IMG/VR virus record: IMGVR_UViG_3300023284_000531
Location: 1 to 36,598 of that record
Direction: 5' to 3' (one strand)
DNA from: a virus
Length of the DNA stretch: 36,598 bases
Below, piece after piece: positions 20,543 through 29,033 of this stretch. The notes beneath the pieces are model-generated. The model searched no databases. It worked only from the letters and a program-made list of their open reading frames with translations, and was not told the origin of the DNA. Position numbers and translations under genes: made by a program. Each line of letters opens with the position of its first letter. Position 1 is the stretch's first letter.

Positions 20543-21348
20543 TATAAACCTAGATTCAGGTCATTGAATTCTGCCCTCTCATATATTCTAAAGGGTGAGC
20601 AGCTAGGCTCAGCCTCGCCGGTTGCGGCGTTTTCTGTAGTGGCTATTTGGTTTGTGTCGGGATCAATAAAGCATACGGTTGCAAGCCAAAGGGGGTCTGC
20701 TCTTTGAAACATATAATTTACATCGAATGACTCCCCGCCGTCATTGGTCTGCCCGGTTATGTTTGTGCAAAGCCAAGTATCCAAAATATCACCAAGGAAT
20801 TCCGTTTTATTGGTCTTTCCTGCAAACTCTAAGGCCTTTTGCAAGGGGTTGAATAGTTCTTTTCTTTGAACAGAAACGGTGACTGTGGGAACCTGCTTCC
20901 TGACTGTGCCTGTTTGCTGAGCAACGCGGCTAACTTCGTTCCCTTGCTCATCCAAATCCCTAAACTCATGGAACACTATAATAGGCCCACCAAGAGCGTC
21001 TATATTTGTCTCTATAGACTGAACAACAGCCCCTACGCTAACCCTACCGGGCTGCGTGTCATCGGGGGATTGCTGAAAGGCGTCATTGTGTGGCTTGTAA
21101 ATAATGGACACATTGGCTGTGGTTGCCCCATCAGGGTTTACATTCCTAGTTTGTACAAAGATGTTAGGTATGGTTGGATGGGCGTCACCCTTGGCAGGGA
21201 TGGACGGGGCGAAGAGGGCATTAAATAGCTTTACCGATCTTGAACCGGTTAGTCCTGAAACCTCGAACATTCGGGTTACTTGAATCCCGCCCTCTGCCGT
21301 TTCAGTTAAGGCGGCTCCCTTTACTACATCTTTTTCAGTGACAGCCAT
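20542..21348 (-). CDS. Tail-tip protein of unknown family
   Basis: The product is 268 aa, immediately downstream of the tape measure gene where siphoviruses usually encode the distal tail (Dit) protein. I see a beta-rich first half (RMFEVSGLTGSRSVKLFNALFAPSIP) and a later region with two cysteines (CTNITGQ, CFIDPDTNQ), but no Dit signature. It could be a diverged distal-tail or baseplate hub protein by position. Overlap with the tape measure gene is one base. Confidence 0.5.
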   Translation of the reverse strand: MAVTEKDVVKGAALTETAEGGIQVTRMFEVSGLTGSRSVKLFNALFAPSIPAKGDAHPTIPNIFVQTRNVNPDGATTANVSIIYKPHNDAFQQSPDDTQPGRVSVGAVVQSIETNIDALGGPIIVFHEFRDLDEQGNEVSRVAQQTGTVRKQVPTVTVSVQRKELFNPLQKALEFAGKTNKTEFLGDILDTWLCTNITGQTNDGGESFDVNYMFQRADPLWLATVCFIDPDTNQIATTENAATGEAEPSCSPFRIYERAEFNDLNLGL

Positions 21349-23117
21349 CAGCCCGCCACCCCTACGCCGCCGCCTTTGATTAAGCCTCTTTCAATGCTGG
21401 TTAACAGGATATTGGTCTCTTTTAGCTGTGGGTCTTCCACTATCTGCTTTTCCATCTTATTGAGGCCAGCAATAACGGCAATATTGGCCGCGTCTAATTC
21501 TCTGAATTGGCCAACATCCCGGCTGATTCTGTCAAACTTAGACTTTTCAGTCTTCAATGAATTCATGGCGTCTTTTAATGCCCTTCCGAATGTTTCTTTA
21601 TCAATGAGGCCAGCACTTAATAGCAATCTAAGGCGCATGAGCCTCTTTGTAAATCTTTCAGCAGGGCTGCGGGTAGCGTCGAAGATGGATTGAGCCTCAT
21701 TCTTGAGCTTCTCAAGGGCAGGCGATATGTTCGCAAATGCCTTTGTGCCAAACTCTTTTACTGACCCTATCCCGGCGTTGATACCAGCAATGATCTTTGA
21801 GAATAGGCCCTCAGTCCTTTTCATCTTGTTGACAATGTTGGTTGCTGCTTTGTTTGCCTCTTCCGTAACAGCCTTGAATCCATTCACAACCTGATTTTTC
21901 AAGGTGTCATTTGCAAAGTCTCTCCATGCCTGATTAGCAGTTATTTCAGCAATGAAGCTGCCAACCTGAAACCCGAAACCAGATAAGCCGATGGATAGAA
22001 GCCCCGATCTAAGCTCTTTAACGAATTTCTGAGCGTCCCTTACAGCCGCCCTGTCTATGAATCCGATTGAGTTGAGCCCCTCCGCTGTTAGCTCTATGAA
22101 TCTTGCCATGCCCTCGCCCACAAACTTTATAGCCTTAGCTATGTTGGAAGCGATTCTTAATATAAATGATTTCACTTCAAAGAATACAGCCTTGATGGCG
22201 CTGAAGAGGTTTACAACCTTTCCAATGAATCTAACTGTTGTATCTATTATTAGATCTACCATTTTTGCTGCACCCCTGCCGGAGTTTAGGAACCCCGCCA
22301 GCTTCTTATTCATAAGCACAATGATCGGGGCAAGCCTAACGGCTATTCTGTTCACGATGCCCTGAAGCGTGGCACCAAGCCTTGTAAAAGAATCGTTAGC
22401 GGCTTCCACCTTTGCGGCATCTATCCTATTGAAAGCAAATCCCATCTTGATAGCTTCGGCTCTAAACCTTTGCAGGGCCTTGGATCCGCCCCGCATTGTG
22501 TTGACCAGCGCAACACCTTCAGAGTCAAACAGCTTCATAGCCAACCGGACACGATCCGATTGTGAAGTTACCTTTTCCATGGCATCGGCAATGGCTTCAA
22601 ATTGCTTGTCGGGGGAGAGCTTTGATATCTTCAGCGCGTCTAGGCCTAGTTCAGCAAGGGCCGCTTTGGCTTCACCGAATCCCTTAGCAGCCTCAGACAC
22701 CCGCCGGGTCATACGCTGTAAACCTAATTGAAGGTTTGTAATGGTTACGCCTGATATCTTTGCCGCTAACTGTAGGCCTCCTAGGGCCTCAGTTGATATA
22801 CCTATCCTGTCTGCAAATTTGGCTGTGGCATCGATTGCCGAAAAGGTTGATTTAGTCCAAAAGGCCAAGGCCCCTACAACGATTGCTGTAAGGGTTGTCC
22901 CAAAGCGACTAATCCGCAATAGCAGTCTCTTGAACGCACCGGCTAGTTTTGCAATCAGGAGCTTTGTTATGGCTATGCCAAACGCCCTAACGGCAAAGGT
23001 GGCTATACGCATCTTTTGAGCAAAGCGGCCAATCCTTGTTTCTGCGCGCTTCAGGCCTTTAGCGAATTGCTTTGTATCGGCTCGAATTGATGCGGAGATG
23101 ACGGCAATGGTGGACAT
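21348..23117 (-). CDS. Tail tape measure protein
   Basis: The product is 589 aa, the largest tail gene. The N-terminus (SASIRADTKQFAKGLKRAETRIGRFAQKM) matches TP901/phage_min_tail-type tape measures. It continues with long Ala/Lys-rich helices, a hydrophobic segment (about residues 70-87), repeated GFGEAKAALAELGLDALKLS-type motifs and a coiled C-terminus. Tape measures fix tail length and are ejected on infection. The size predicts a comparatively short siphoviral tail. It directly follows the G/T chaperone genes, as in lambda. Confidence 0.85.
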   Translation of the reverse strand: MSTIAVISASIRADTKQFAKGLKRAETRIGRFAQKMRIATFAVRAFGIAITKLLIAKLAGAFKRLLLRISRFGTTLTAIVVGALAFWTKSTFSAIDATAKFADRIGISTEALGGLQLAAKISGVTITNLQLGLQRMTRRVSEAAKGFGEAKAALAELGLDALKISKLSPDKQFEAIADAMEKVTSQSDRVRLAMKLFDSEGVALVNTMRGGSKALQRFRAEAIKMGFAFNRIDAAKVEAANDSFTRLGATLQGIVNRIAVRLAPIIVLMNKKLAGFLNSGRGAAKMVDLIIDTTVRFIGKVVNLFSAIKAVFFEVKSFILRIASNIAKAIKFVGEGMARFIELTAEGLNSIGFIDRAAVRDAQKFVKELRSGLLSIGLSGFGFQVGSFIAEITANQAWRDFANDTLKNQVVNGFKAVTEEANKAATNIVNKMKRTEGLFSKIIAGINAGIGSVKEFGTKAFANISPALEKLKNEAQSIFDATRSPAERFTKRLMRLRLLLSAGLIDKETFGRALKDAMNSLKTEKSKFDRISRDVGQFRELDAANIAVIAGLNKMEKQIVEDPQLKETNILLTSIERGLIKGGGVGVAG

Positions 23118-23461
23118 TACTTGCCCTCATCAGTTGTAGCGTTATGCATTTTCACAAATTGTCGGAGCAGGCCCTGCATCTGTCTAGATTTCATTTTCGG
23201 CTTCTCTCTTTCTCCAAACTCCGGCATAAACTCATCTGCTGTAAACGACTTCTGACCTTTACCCCTATGAATATTGGCCATCACAGATGATATTATACCC
23301 GCCCTTAAATCTGCTCTACTTTCTCCAAAGGGTTCGACGTTGTTATAGGCTATCCATTGTGAAAACTCTGCTGAACTAATTTCTTGTTGCGCCCGAACCA
23401 GTGACATGCCCAAACCTAGGGCAAGTCTATGCCACATCTTTAGGTCGGGGCGCTCTCTGAT
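23117..23461 (-). CDS. Tail assembly chaperone T region (made by -1 frameshift)
   Basis: This ORF has an ATG at 23437. Reading from 23461 in the -1 frame of the upstream chaperone adds IRERPDLK before it and joins both as one 229-aa G-T polypeptide. The region contains SAEFSQWIAYNNVEPFGESRADLRAG and ANIHRGKGQKSFTADEFMP, which match the lambda gpT-like Phage_tail_T family. In lambda, G and GT chaperone the tape measure during tail assembly and the GT minority form is essential. There is no ribosome site at 23437, supporting frameshift expression over a separate start. Confidence 0.85.
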   Translation of the reverse strand: MRERPDLKMWHRLALGLGMSLVRAQQEISSAEFSQWIAYNNVEPFGESRADLRAGIISSVMANIHRGKGQKSFTADEFMPEFGEREKPKMKSRQMQGLLRQFVKMHNATTDEGK

Positions 23462-23805
23462 TTTTTTTCAAGCTCCTTAATGTCATGCTCACCTATACCA
23501 TTCAGGCGCTGTGCAACATCAAAAACACGATCAAGTGCCGCTGCTGACTTTTCTCCCAAAGCCAAGGCATCTGAATCAGAGAATATACGTATTTTATTTT
23601 CGTCACCTATGCATCTGACACAGAGCAGAGCCCTAATATTAATATTCTTGGCCTTCTCGCCTGCAAGCACATCGGTTTCAAACCTATCGCGCTCCCGGCC
23701 CGTCATAGTCATTACATTTACTTCGAGATCCCATTCAGGTATGAAAAGTTTCTCACTGGGCAGATCATCCTTCGATAAAATCTGATCCTTGGTAAGCTTT
23801 TCCAT
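23440..23805 (-). CDS. Tail assembly chaperone G
   Basis: The product is 121 aa: an acidic first half, MTMTGRERDRFETDVLAG at about residues 32-49, which is typical of the lambda gpG-like chaperone family, and a helical C-terminus. It lies between the tail-tube genes and the tape measure, the canonical position. Its last codons carry the A AAA AAA slippery run, so a fraction of ribosomes should shift to make the G-T fusion. Confidence 0.8.
   Translation of the reverse strand: MEKLTKDQILSKDDLPSEKLFIPEWDLEVNVMTMTGRERDRFETDVLAGEKAKNINIRALLCVRCIGDENKIRIFSDSDALALGEKSAAALDRVFDVAQRLNGIGEHDIKELEKKSESAPT
23461..23469 (-). promoter_or_regulatory. Programmed -1 frameshift slippery site
   Basis: On the minus strand the codons GAA AAA AAA (residues 113-115 of G) contain the heptamer A AAA AAA in the correct phase. 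After slippage the next codon is ATC and reading continues without a stop into the T region. The G stop codon lies 6 codons downstream. Confidence 0.8.
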
Positions 23806-23841
23806 TCTGCGCCCTTTCTTTCATTCTAATAAACTAATGCG

Positions 23842-23859
23842 CCCGGGGATTATTCCCCG
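23842..23859. other. GC-rich hairpin over a stop codon
   Basis: CCGGGG (about 23842-23848) pairs with CCCCGG (about 23854-23860), and the loop contains the stop codon of the 56-aa gene. No T-run follows on the minus strand, so it may slow RNA decay or modulate expression rather than terminate. Confidence 0.4.
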
Positions 23860-24020
23860 GACGTTGGTTTGTTTCTTGTTCTTGGCCGCGTTTCTGTTTC
23901 GCTGACCTCCTCTATCAAGCCATCTTTGATGTAGCGCTTGGCCACATCTTCAGGGAAGGATTTGATAGTTCCCGCGTTGCCGAGTTGGTTACGGCCCACC
24001 AGTACCTTGTAGACAGCCAT
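23850..24020 (-). CDS. 56-aa protein between tail tube and chaperone
   Basis: ATG at 24020 overlaps the tail-tube stop (TGATG); TAA at 23852-23850. The product begins MAVYKVLVGRNQLGNAGTIK, then PEDVAKRYIKDGLIEEV and a basic Arg/Thr-rich tail. The middle, with VAKRYIKDGLIEEV, resembles the short A..LI..GLIE motif of small phage head or tail proteins. It fills an otherwise empty 215-base gap in a tight operon. Confidence 0.65.
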   Translation of the reverse strand: MAVYKVLVGRNQLGNAGTIKSFPEDVAKRYIKDGLIEEVSETETRPRTRNKPTSGE

Positions 24021-24454
24021 CAGCTAGTCGTACCGCCTGTGATGGTTATGTTTCCGCTCCACTTGACAGTGAGCGTTGCCGTCATCTTGTCATCAAGGGG
24101 TCCGGTCATATCCCATCCAGTAGCGAAACCAGTGCCCACGAAGGTGGCGCCAGTAACATCGGTGTCAGAAGCGCTAAACTGAATCGTGATGATTTCAGCA
24201 ACAGCGTCAATGGGTGGGGTGGTGTCTGGGTTGAAATGAATCTCCATGGTTAACTCACCGGGATCCGACAAGTCACCGGGAATGAATGTTCTGTTTCCGT
24301 ATTTTCCTGCGGCGGGTGCGGCAGTTCCAAAGTGGGAAGTATCAACAGACCCCCTATTGACACTTGCTAAGCCTATCGCAGTTACCTCTGCTGTAAATCC
24401 AGAGGTTGCAAATGTAATTGTTGCCCCGGTTGAAATATCAACATTAGCCGACAT
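24020..24454 (-). CDS. Major tail (tube) protein
   Basis: The product is 144 aa, Thr/Ala/Gly-rich beta protein: ISTGATITFATSGFTAEV, VNRGSVDTSHFGT, PGDLSDPGELTMEIHF and a closing ATLTVKWSGNITI strand. The order and pattern match lambda V-like tail-tube subunits, which form the hexameric rings of the siphovirus tail. It is followed by the chaperone genes and preceded by the DUF3168 tail-completion gene. Confidence 0.8.
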   Translation of the reverse strand: MSANVDISTGATITFATSGFTAEVTAIGLASVNRGSVDTSHFGTAAPAAGKYGNRTFIPGDLSDPGELTMEIHFNPDTTPPIDAVAEIITIQFSASDTDVTGATFVGTGFATGWDMTGPLDDKMTATLTVKWSGNITITGGTTS

Positions 24455-24466
24455 AATCTAAACCTT

Positions 24467-24898
24467 TCAATTGGATGGCGCGTCTTGGTTGAGCCATATT
24501 TCAAAATCCATACGTGTTCTGACTGTTATAGTTTCGCTGCCATCGTCGGGATCTTCAAATATATCTTGCTGATTTTCTAAAAAAATCCGCCTTACATTTG
24601 TTCCCCCCATAGTCCCTGCAAAACCGTCAAGGGCCTCTCTCAGTGCTTCCGATCCTACTTCGGCATCAATGGAAGACTCCGCCCATACATCTAATTGGAA
24701 GACCGGCCTTTGCAATGTTGAGGCGTTTAATAAGTGATGCTCACCTATCTGACTGACTCTCTGAATGGTCACATAGGGAAAGGTTGTGTTTGCTGTGGGC
24801 GCTACATGGGCAAAGATCCTGTTTCCAAGCGCGGCGCCTACACCTACATCTGCAATGAGATAGTCGTATAGGTCTTTTTTGAATGTACTTGCGCTCAT
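24467..24898 (-). CDS. DUF3168 tail terminator/completion protein
   Basis: The product is 143 aa. FKKDLYDYLIADVGVGAALGNRIF, FPYVTIQRVSQIGEHHL and PVFQLDVWAES are the usual DUF3168 features. The family caps the tail tube and joins it to the head. Position (after gp10-like, before tail tube) is canonical. Confidence 0.82.
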   Translation of the reverse strand: MSASTFKKDLYDYLIADVGVGAALGNRIFAHVAPTANTTFPYVTIQRVSQIGEHHLLNASTLQRPVFQLDVWAESSIDAEVGSEALREALDGFAGTMGGTNVRRIFLENQQDIFEDPDDGSETITVRTRMDFEIWLNQDAPSN

Positions 24899-25374
24899 AG
24901 TGTTTTTATAACCTTGGCTATGTTGGTAGATATGTCTGTGGCCAATCCCCCTGTAACCTGTCTTGATTTCGATTTAACAGCAGGCCTTAAAAATGGTAAG
25001 GCCCTTGTCTTCTTCGTACCAAGCTCTACATGGGCCGGGTAGTAGTATTGGGAAGTTAACACATCTTTACCCACTCCGGGGCCTAGAAGGCTGGTTAACT
25101 CTTCTCTAGTGGGGCTTCTAACGTCTACGCTCACTCGGTTCCTTGAACGCTTCTTTCCCTTGAATCCCTTTATGGTGAGGCCCTGTCTGATTGCAAAGGA
25201 TTTCTTGCCGGTTACTACGGTGACGTTGGCCCGGGCCGCGCTCAAAACAAGCTTTGCACCCCTTCTTAAAGATGGAAGAATGACCTTCTTCTGTAGGGCG
25301 GGCTCTAATTTGTTTAGTTTGCGTGATAGCTCCTTGTTCCCCAACATGCTTATATCAAATTTCTTAGCAGCCAT
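24895..25374 (-). CDS. HK97 gp10-like head-tail protein
   Basis: The product is 159 aa with KLNKLEPALQKKVILPSLRRGAKLVLSAARANV (about residues 19-51) and a C-terminal HVELGTKKTRALPFLRPAV, both typical of the HK97 gp10 family of head-tail connector or neck proteins. It overlaps DUF3168 by 4 nt. Confidence 0.82.
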   Translation of the reverse strand: MAAKKFDISMLGNKELSRKLNKLEPALQKKVILPSLRRGAKLVLSAARANVTVVTGKKSFAIRQGLTIKGFKGKKRSRNRVSVDVRSPTREELTSLLGPGVGKDVLTSQYYYPAHVELGTKKTRALPFLRPAVKSKSRQVTGGLATDISTNIAKVIKTL

Positions 25375-25724
25375 TATGGCGAAGTCTTTTCTTCACAGAG
25401 GATTATCCTCATTTTGTCTAATTCGCGGGGGTTTATGACTTCAATGATATTGAAGATCCTTGTGCCGAACAGTAAGCGGTCATGTGGCGTGAGAGCATCT
25501 ACAACGGAGTCACCGGCCCGGATCCTCACTTTATGGGTTACGCGGCTGTCTGTTTGGGCTCCGCCGACGAATTCCCTGCCCTTCATGGGCTCAATCGAAC
25601 ACCACCGCGTAGCGTCTGTGGCCCATGTCTTTCCGGGGTCGCCATGGGCGCTAGGGTTCTCGGATGCACTCTGCAGGGCTATCCTGAACCGCATGGGGCC
25701 TGACTTGACAACCTTGCCCGCCAT
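25374..25724 (-). CDS. Head-tail adaptor (Phage_H_T_join)
   Basis: The product is 116 aa: MRFRIALQSASENPSAHGDP at the N-terminus, RWCSIEPMKGREF, and LFGTRIFNIIEVINPRELDKMRIILCEE at the C-terminus. This matches the SPP1 gp16/head-tail joining family, a stopper ring at the portal exit. Its position after the gp6-like connector is canonical. Confidence 0.82.
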   Translation of the reverse strand: MAGKVVKSGPMRFRIALQSASENPSAHGDPGKTWATDATRWCSIEPMKGREFVGGAQTDSRVTHKVRIRAGDSVVDALTPHDRLLFGTRIFNIIEVINPRELDKMRIILCEEKTSP

Positions 25725-26347
25725 CAGTAAATCTCAACAATCCGCCTTATATCCATCAAGGCGCTGAGGGCCATGGGCAACTCTTTGGGCTGGCCTTCAA
25801 GGGTGAAAGCCTCCCTGTTCTCATACCAATAGGCAAAAAGAAGCTTCATCATGGCTTTAATGTCCTCTGGAACATCGGCAATGCCGCCATATCCAGCCAC
25901 AAAACGGATTGTTACAGCGTTGATTTCATTCTGAGTGGTAGGCCATTGTTTGCCTTCAGCCTCAACCACCCGCCCGGGGAGGCTGTCAGAGTCTACGGTG
26001 AATTCGGTTGTAGCTAGGGTCTGCTCTACGCCATTCTCATCGTTGTATTTGATTGAGGTCACAGAGGAAAGGGGTGAGCGGGGGAAGCGGATTTCATGGG
26101 GGAAGTAATCTAATTTCATATCCCATATGGTGTCCACGAATGAAAGATTCATGTCTCTTTCAGCGAATATCCTTACAGCAGTGATTAGGGTTCCTACTAT
26201 GGTGTCATCGTCCGATATCTCTACTTTTATTTGGTCTTTAGCCTCTGCTAACGTAATGGTGTCAGTAGCGGGCGCGGTGATTTCAACAAGACTCTTTTTC
26301 AGAGAGTTAAAGGGAATCCTGTTATCTATTGAGTCTCTAAAAGGCAT
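25724..26347 (-). CDS. gp6-like head-tail connector
   Basis: The product is 207 aa. TITLAEAKDQIKVEISDDDTIVGTLITAV (about residues 30-58) and FPRSPLSSVTSIKYNDENGVEQTL match the HK97 gp6/phiE125 gp8 family, whose ring binds below the portal. The family is often about 100-190 aa, so this is a full-length form. Confidence 0.82.
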   Translation of the reverse strand: MPFRDSIDNRIPFNSLKKSLVEITAPATDTITLAEAKDQIKVEISDDDTIVGTLITAVRIFAERDMNLSFVDTIWDMKLDYFPHEIRFPRSPLSSVTSIKYNDENGVEQTLATTEFTVDSDSLPGRVVEAEGKQWPTTQNEINAVTIRFVAGYGGIADVPEDIKAMMKLLFAYWYENREAFTLEGQPKELPMALSALMDIRRIVEIY

Positions 26348-26349
26348 GA

Positions 26350-28392
26350 TTACCTACTAATCCCCAGCCATCCGGGCTTAGAAAGTAGGCTTTTGGCGAT
26401 TAAAGCCTCTAGCGGCGGCTGTGCCTCAAAGTTAGACCCGTTCCATTTCCTATCAAATATGGTCGTTACCTCTAGCGTTGATAGCGCCCTACCCCAAACA
26501 TCTACCTCTGCAATGTTAGCCGCTGAACCAGACGCAAAACCGCTATTATTTAAAATGGTCATTGTCATTGTGGTGTCTGATGCTGAAAGGGTTGTGGTCA
26601 GGCTAACGTCGAGTATCCTATTTCTAAAGCAATCGACGTTAGTTCCCTTCTTAACGAATACATACTCAGCTTCATTATCAAAATCTGATGTATCCATATC
26701 GGTAGTGGCAGAACCCAAAGCAGCAGGGCGCAATCTATTAACGTTGTCCTTTACGAGAAAAAAGACAGCAACACCCTGTTTAAGTTCTACGAGGATTTCA
26801 GTAGATCCATTAGTTTCAACTACCCCGACTATCCTGATAGTCCAATCTCCGTTAGAGGAAGATGAATTAAGAGTGAATACTAAATTATTGGGTGCCGCGA
26901 CTCTAGAACTAGCGACTGTCCCATGCCTTGATGTTGTCCAAGGAAGGCCGTAGACCTGTGACGCGGTAGAAACAGCCACATATGAAAAACCCTGCTGCTG
27001 ATCGACTGTTAGGCTCGTATCGGGAACCCATGCTGACCTTAAATTAGTATCAATTCTAGGGGGTTGGAATTTAGCCATAGACGGGGAATATGTTTTATAT
27101 GTTGCTGAATTGTGAAGGTCTGAAATTTCAACGTCTGATAGTACCTTTTGCCACACTGAAATTGCGGCAACGGTTGCATTAAAGTTATTGGCCCCATTAC
27201 TGGAACATATAAAAACATCGTTTGTGGTGACTGGTTTGGTTCCGCGTGTTCCCGTTATGGCTTGGGCGGTATCATCTAGAAACATGGTCATTAAGCCGTC
27301 GTCATCGATGACTATCCATAGATCATAATCAGTCTCATCAACCAAGGGCGCATCTGATTCGGCGGGGTCTATATCAATGTTGTTTTTGCAAACTACCCTT
27401 AGTTCTTTGGTTGTGGTTTTTAAATATATTTGTATATCGTCACCTTTATGAACAAGCACATTGAGGCTTCCGCCAGCCTCCACCCTTACGGTAGCCCTGT
27501 AGGTCAATGCTTTTGCGTAGTCAATGGGGTCTGCAGCGTCTGTATAGCTTGCCTCATCGGATACGCCATCGAAAAGATGCCCAGCACCAGCATCGGCCAG
27601 ATTGTCAAATAGACCGGCCCCCGAATTGGTTAGGGTGATTGCGGCTATATCGTCCGTATCATTTCCTGATTGATTTTCAAAACCGAAATTAATTTTTAAA
27701 TCATCTTCTATGGCGGTGGGTATAAAGGAGTCTGTTACAGAATCATAGCTCTTATAAAGTCCACCATTCCAAAGCTCAGTGACTTGGGCTGCGGTTAGTA
27801 CCTCTTCCCAAACCTCATAGTGCCCTATTGTTACCGCGCTATTTCCAGAATTGGTATTACCGAATCGAACATTTTTATTATCGGTCCCAAAGTTAACAAT
27901 GGATTGAACGGCGATAGTTTCTAAATCACCATTAATGTAACCCCTAATTTCTCTTCCAGTTGGTTCTTCCTCATCGCAAACAAGTATTACGTGATAGGTG
28001 ACACCCTGAAGGAAACTACCATTAGTGGTTGTAGTACTATTGTCTCCACATTGTAGTAGTAGGTTATTTGAAGCCCAGCCAGAAATGCCAAAGTACTTAT
28101 CCATCGCAGTTTTTTGAACAATAAGGGCGCCAAATAAAGTTTCGTCTACACGAATAGATAAGCCGACAGTAAAACCGACCTTACCGCTACTGATGTAGTT
28201 AACCGGATCGACATTATTTTTCATCCGTGGTTTATCGGACACCCCATCAGTAGAGAACCCTTTACCAGCACCACGGACTGATATACCCGGGGTTTCACCG
28301 TCCGTTGTGATAACAGTCCCTAGTAGTTGGTCTATATAGTCTCCCGATGCCTCATCGAGTTTCCAAGAAACCTTTGGTGTGGGGATAGCCAT
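26350..28392 (-). CDS. Triple LamG-like (concanavalin-fold) structural protein
   Basis: The product is 680 aa from the ATG at 28392, which overlaps the upstream stop (TAATG); the ATG at 28410 is less supported. Three similar modules each end in an AxVTELWNGGLYKSYDS- or VEISDLHNSATYKTYSP-like linker helix (about residues 210, 445 and 655). They contain a beta-sandwich pattern with FDGVSD openings, as in LamG/pentraxin carbohydrate-binding domains. Such proteins usually bind glycans. Its place inside the head module, before the connectors, is unusual and suggests a capsid-surface adhesion protein. Confidence 0.65.
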   Translation of the reverse strand: MAIPTPKVSWKLDEASGDYIDQLLGTVITTDGETPGISVRGAGKGFSTDGVSDKPRMKNNVDPVNYISSGKVGFTVGLSIRVDETLFGALIVQKTAMDKYFGISGWASNNLLLQCGDNSTTTTNGSFLQGVTYHVILVCDEEEPTGREIRGYINGDLETIAVQSIVNFGTDNKNVRFGNTNSGNSAVTIGHYEVWEEVLTAAQVTELWNGGLYKSYDSVTDSFIPTAIEDDLKINFGFENQSGNDTDDIAAITLTNSGAGLFDNLADAGAGHLFDGVSDEASYTDAADPIDYAKALTYRATVRVEAGGSLNVLVHKGDDIQIYLKTTTKELRVVCKNNIDIDPAESDAPLVDETDYDLWIVIDDDGLMTMFLDDTAQAITGTRGTKPVTTNDVFICSSNGANNFNATVAAISVWQKVLSDVEISDLHNSATYKTYSPSMAKFQPPRIDTNLRSAWVPDTSLTVDQQQGFSYVAVSTASQVYGLPWTTSRHGTVASSRVAAPNNLVFTLNSSSSNGDWTIRIVGVVETNGSTEILVELKQGVAVFFLVKDNVNRLRPAALGSATTDMDTSDFDNEAEYVFVKKGTNVDCFRNRILDVSLTTTLSASDTTMTMTILNNSGFASGSAANIAEVDVWGRALSTLEVTTIFDRKWNGSNFEAQPPLEALIAKSLLSKPGWLGISR

Positions 28393-28643
28393 TATTCTGC
28401 TGGCTCCCAACCCTCCCCGGCGACGATAGCCCTAGCTTCGGCATACGTTTTATCGACTGCGCCGTGACTGTCACAGGTGGCGCATACGTTGTCATCCGGG
28501 TCGCGGTGGTTTAAATGAATAATGCCCTCACTCTCATCAATCTTAAAGCGGCTGCTGGTTGGGCCGTCCGTATGTGTTGCAATATGGAGGGACGCGGCAT
28601 CGCCGGAAGAGAGGCCCGTAAGGTGTTTGTATGAGCCTTCCAT
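28392..28643 (-). CDS. 83-aa Cys/His protein in head module
   Basis: The product is 83 aa: a Ser/Gly/Asp-rich first half, IIHLNHRDPDDN, then CATCDSH (about residues 54-60), then a helix. The His and CxxC could bind zinc. It is coupled to the LamG gene by TAATG. Position suggests a minor structural protein; no family is recognised. Confidence 0.5.
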   Translation of the reverse strand: MEGSYKHLTGLSSGDAASLHIATHTDGPTSSRFKIDESEGIIHLNHRDPDDNVCATCDSHGAVDKTYAEARAIVAGEGWEPAE

Positions 28644-28645
28644 GA

Positions 28646-29011
28646 TTACGCAATGAGCATTTCAAAGTGGAAATACATGGTCACAGTGGCCCCGGCATCT
28701 TGCACGAAAAAAATCGTTCCACCATTGGCGCAAGGAAGATTGATAGAGCCACCATCGGGGATAAGCCCATAACCCTCGCCTGCCCCAGTGTCTAGGTCTG
28801 TATTATCTCCATATCTCAAATCAGCACCAACGGCTCGGACATGCAGCACCACGGCATTTACAGGTATGACTAGGGGTACTGTGGTTGCGGCTACTGATCG
28901 CGGGGATTCAAGCGCGGTTGCTGTGGCATCGCGTGTCTGTATGTTCGATGCGACCTGAATAGGGCGCCTGTTTAAATCTATGGGCAGTATGCCCGCGTTT
29001 GTCTCTGCCAT
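28646..29011 (-). CDS. Putative head decoration-like beta protein
   Basis: The product is 121 aa: an extended N-terminus with NRRPIQVASNIQTRDATAT, then a beta-rich domain (about residues 45-121) including VPVNAVVLHVRAVGADLRYG. The jelly-roll-like alternating pattern and high Thr/Ala/Asp suggest a small surface or decoration protein, but there is no named family match. Confidence 0.5.
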   Translation of the reverse strand: MAETNAGILPIDLNRRPIQVASNIQTRDATATALESPRSVAATTVPLVIPVNAVVLHVRAVGADLRYGDNTDLDTGAGEGYGLIPDGGSINLPCANGGTIFFVQDAGATVTMYFHFEMLIA

Positions 29012-29033
29012 TAGATGAGCCTTTCAGCTATTT

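Noticed and set aside
22057-23019. Plus-strand ORFs inside the tape measure gene
   Set aside because: They are antisense to a full-length recognisable tape measure protein and have no independent start signals.
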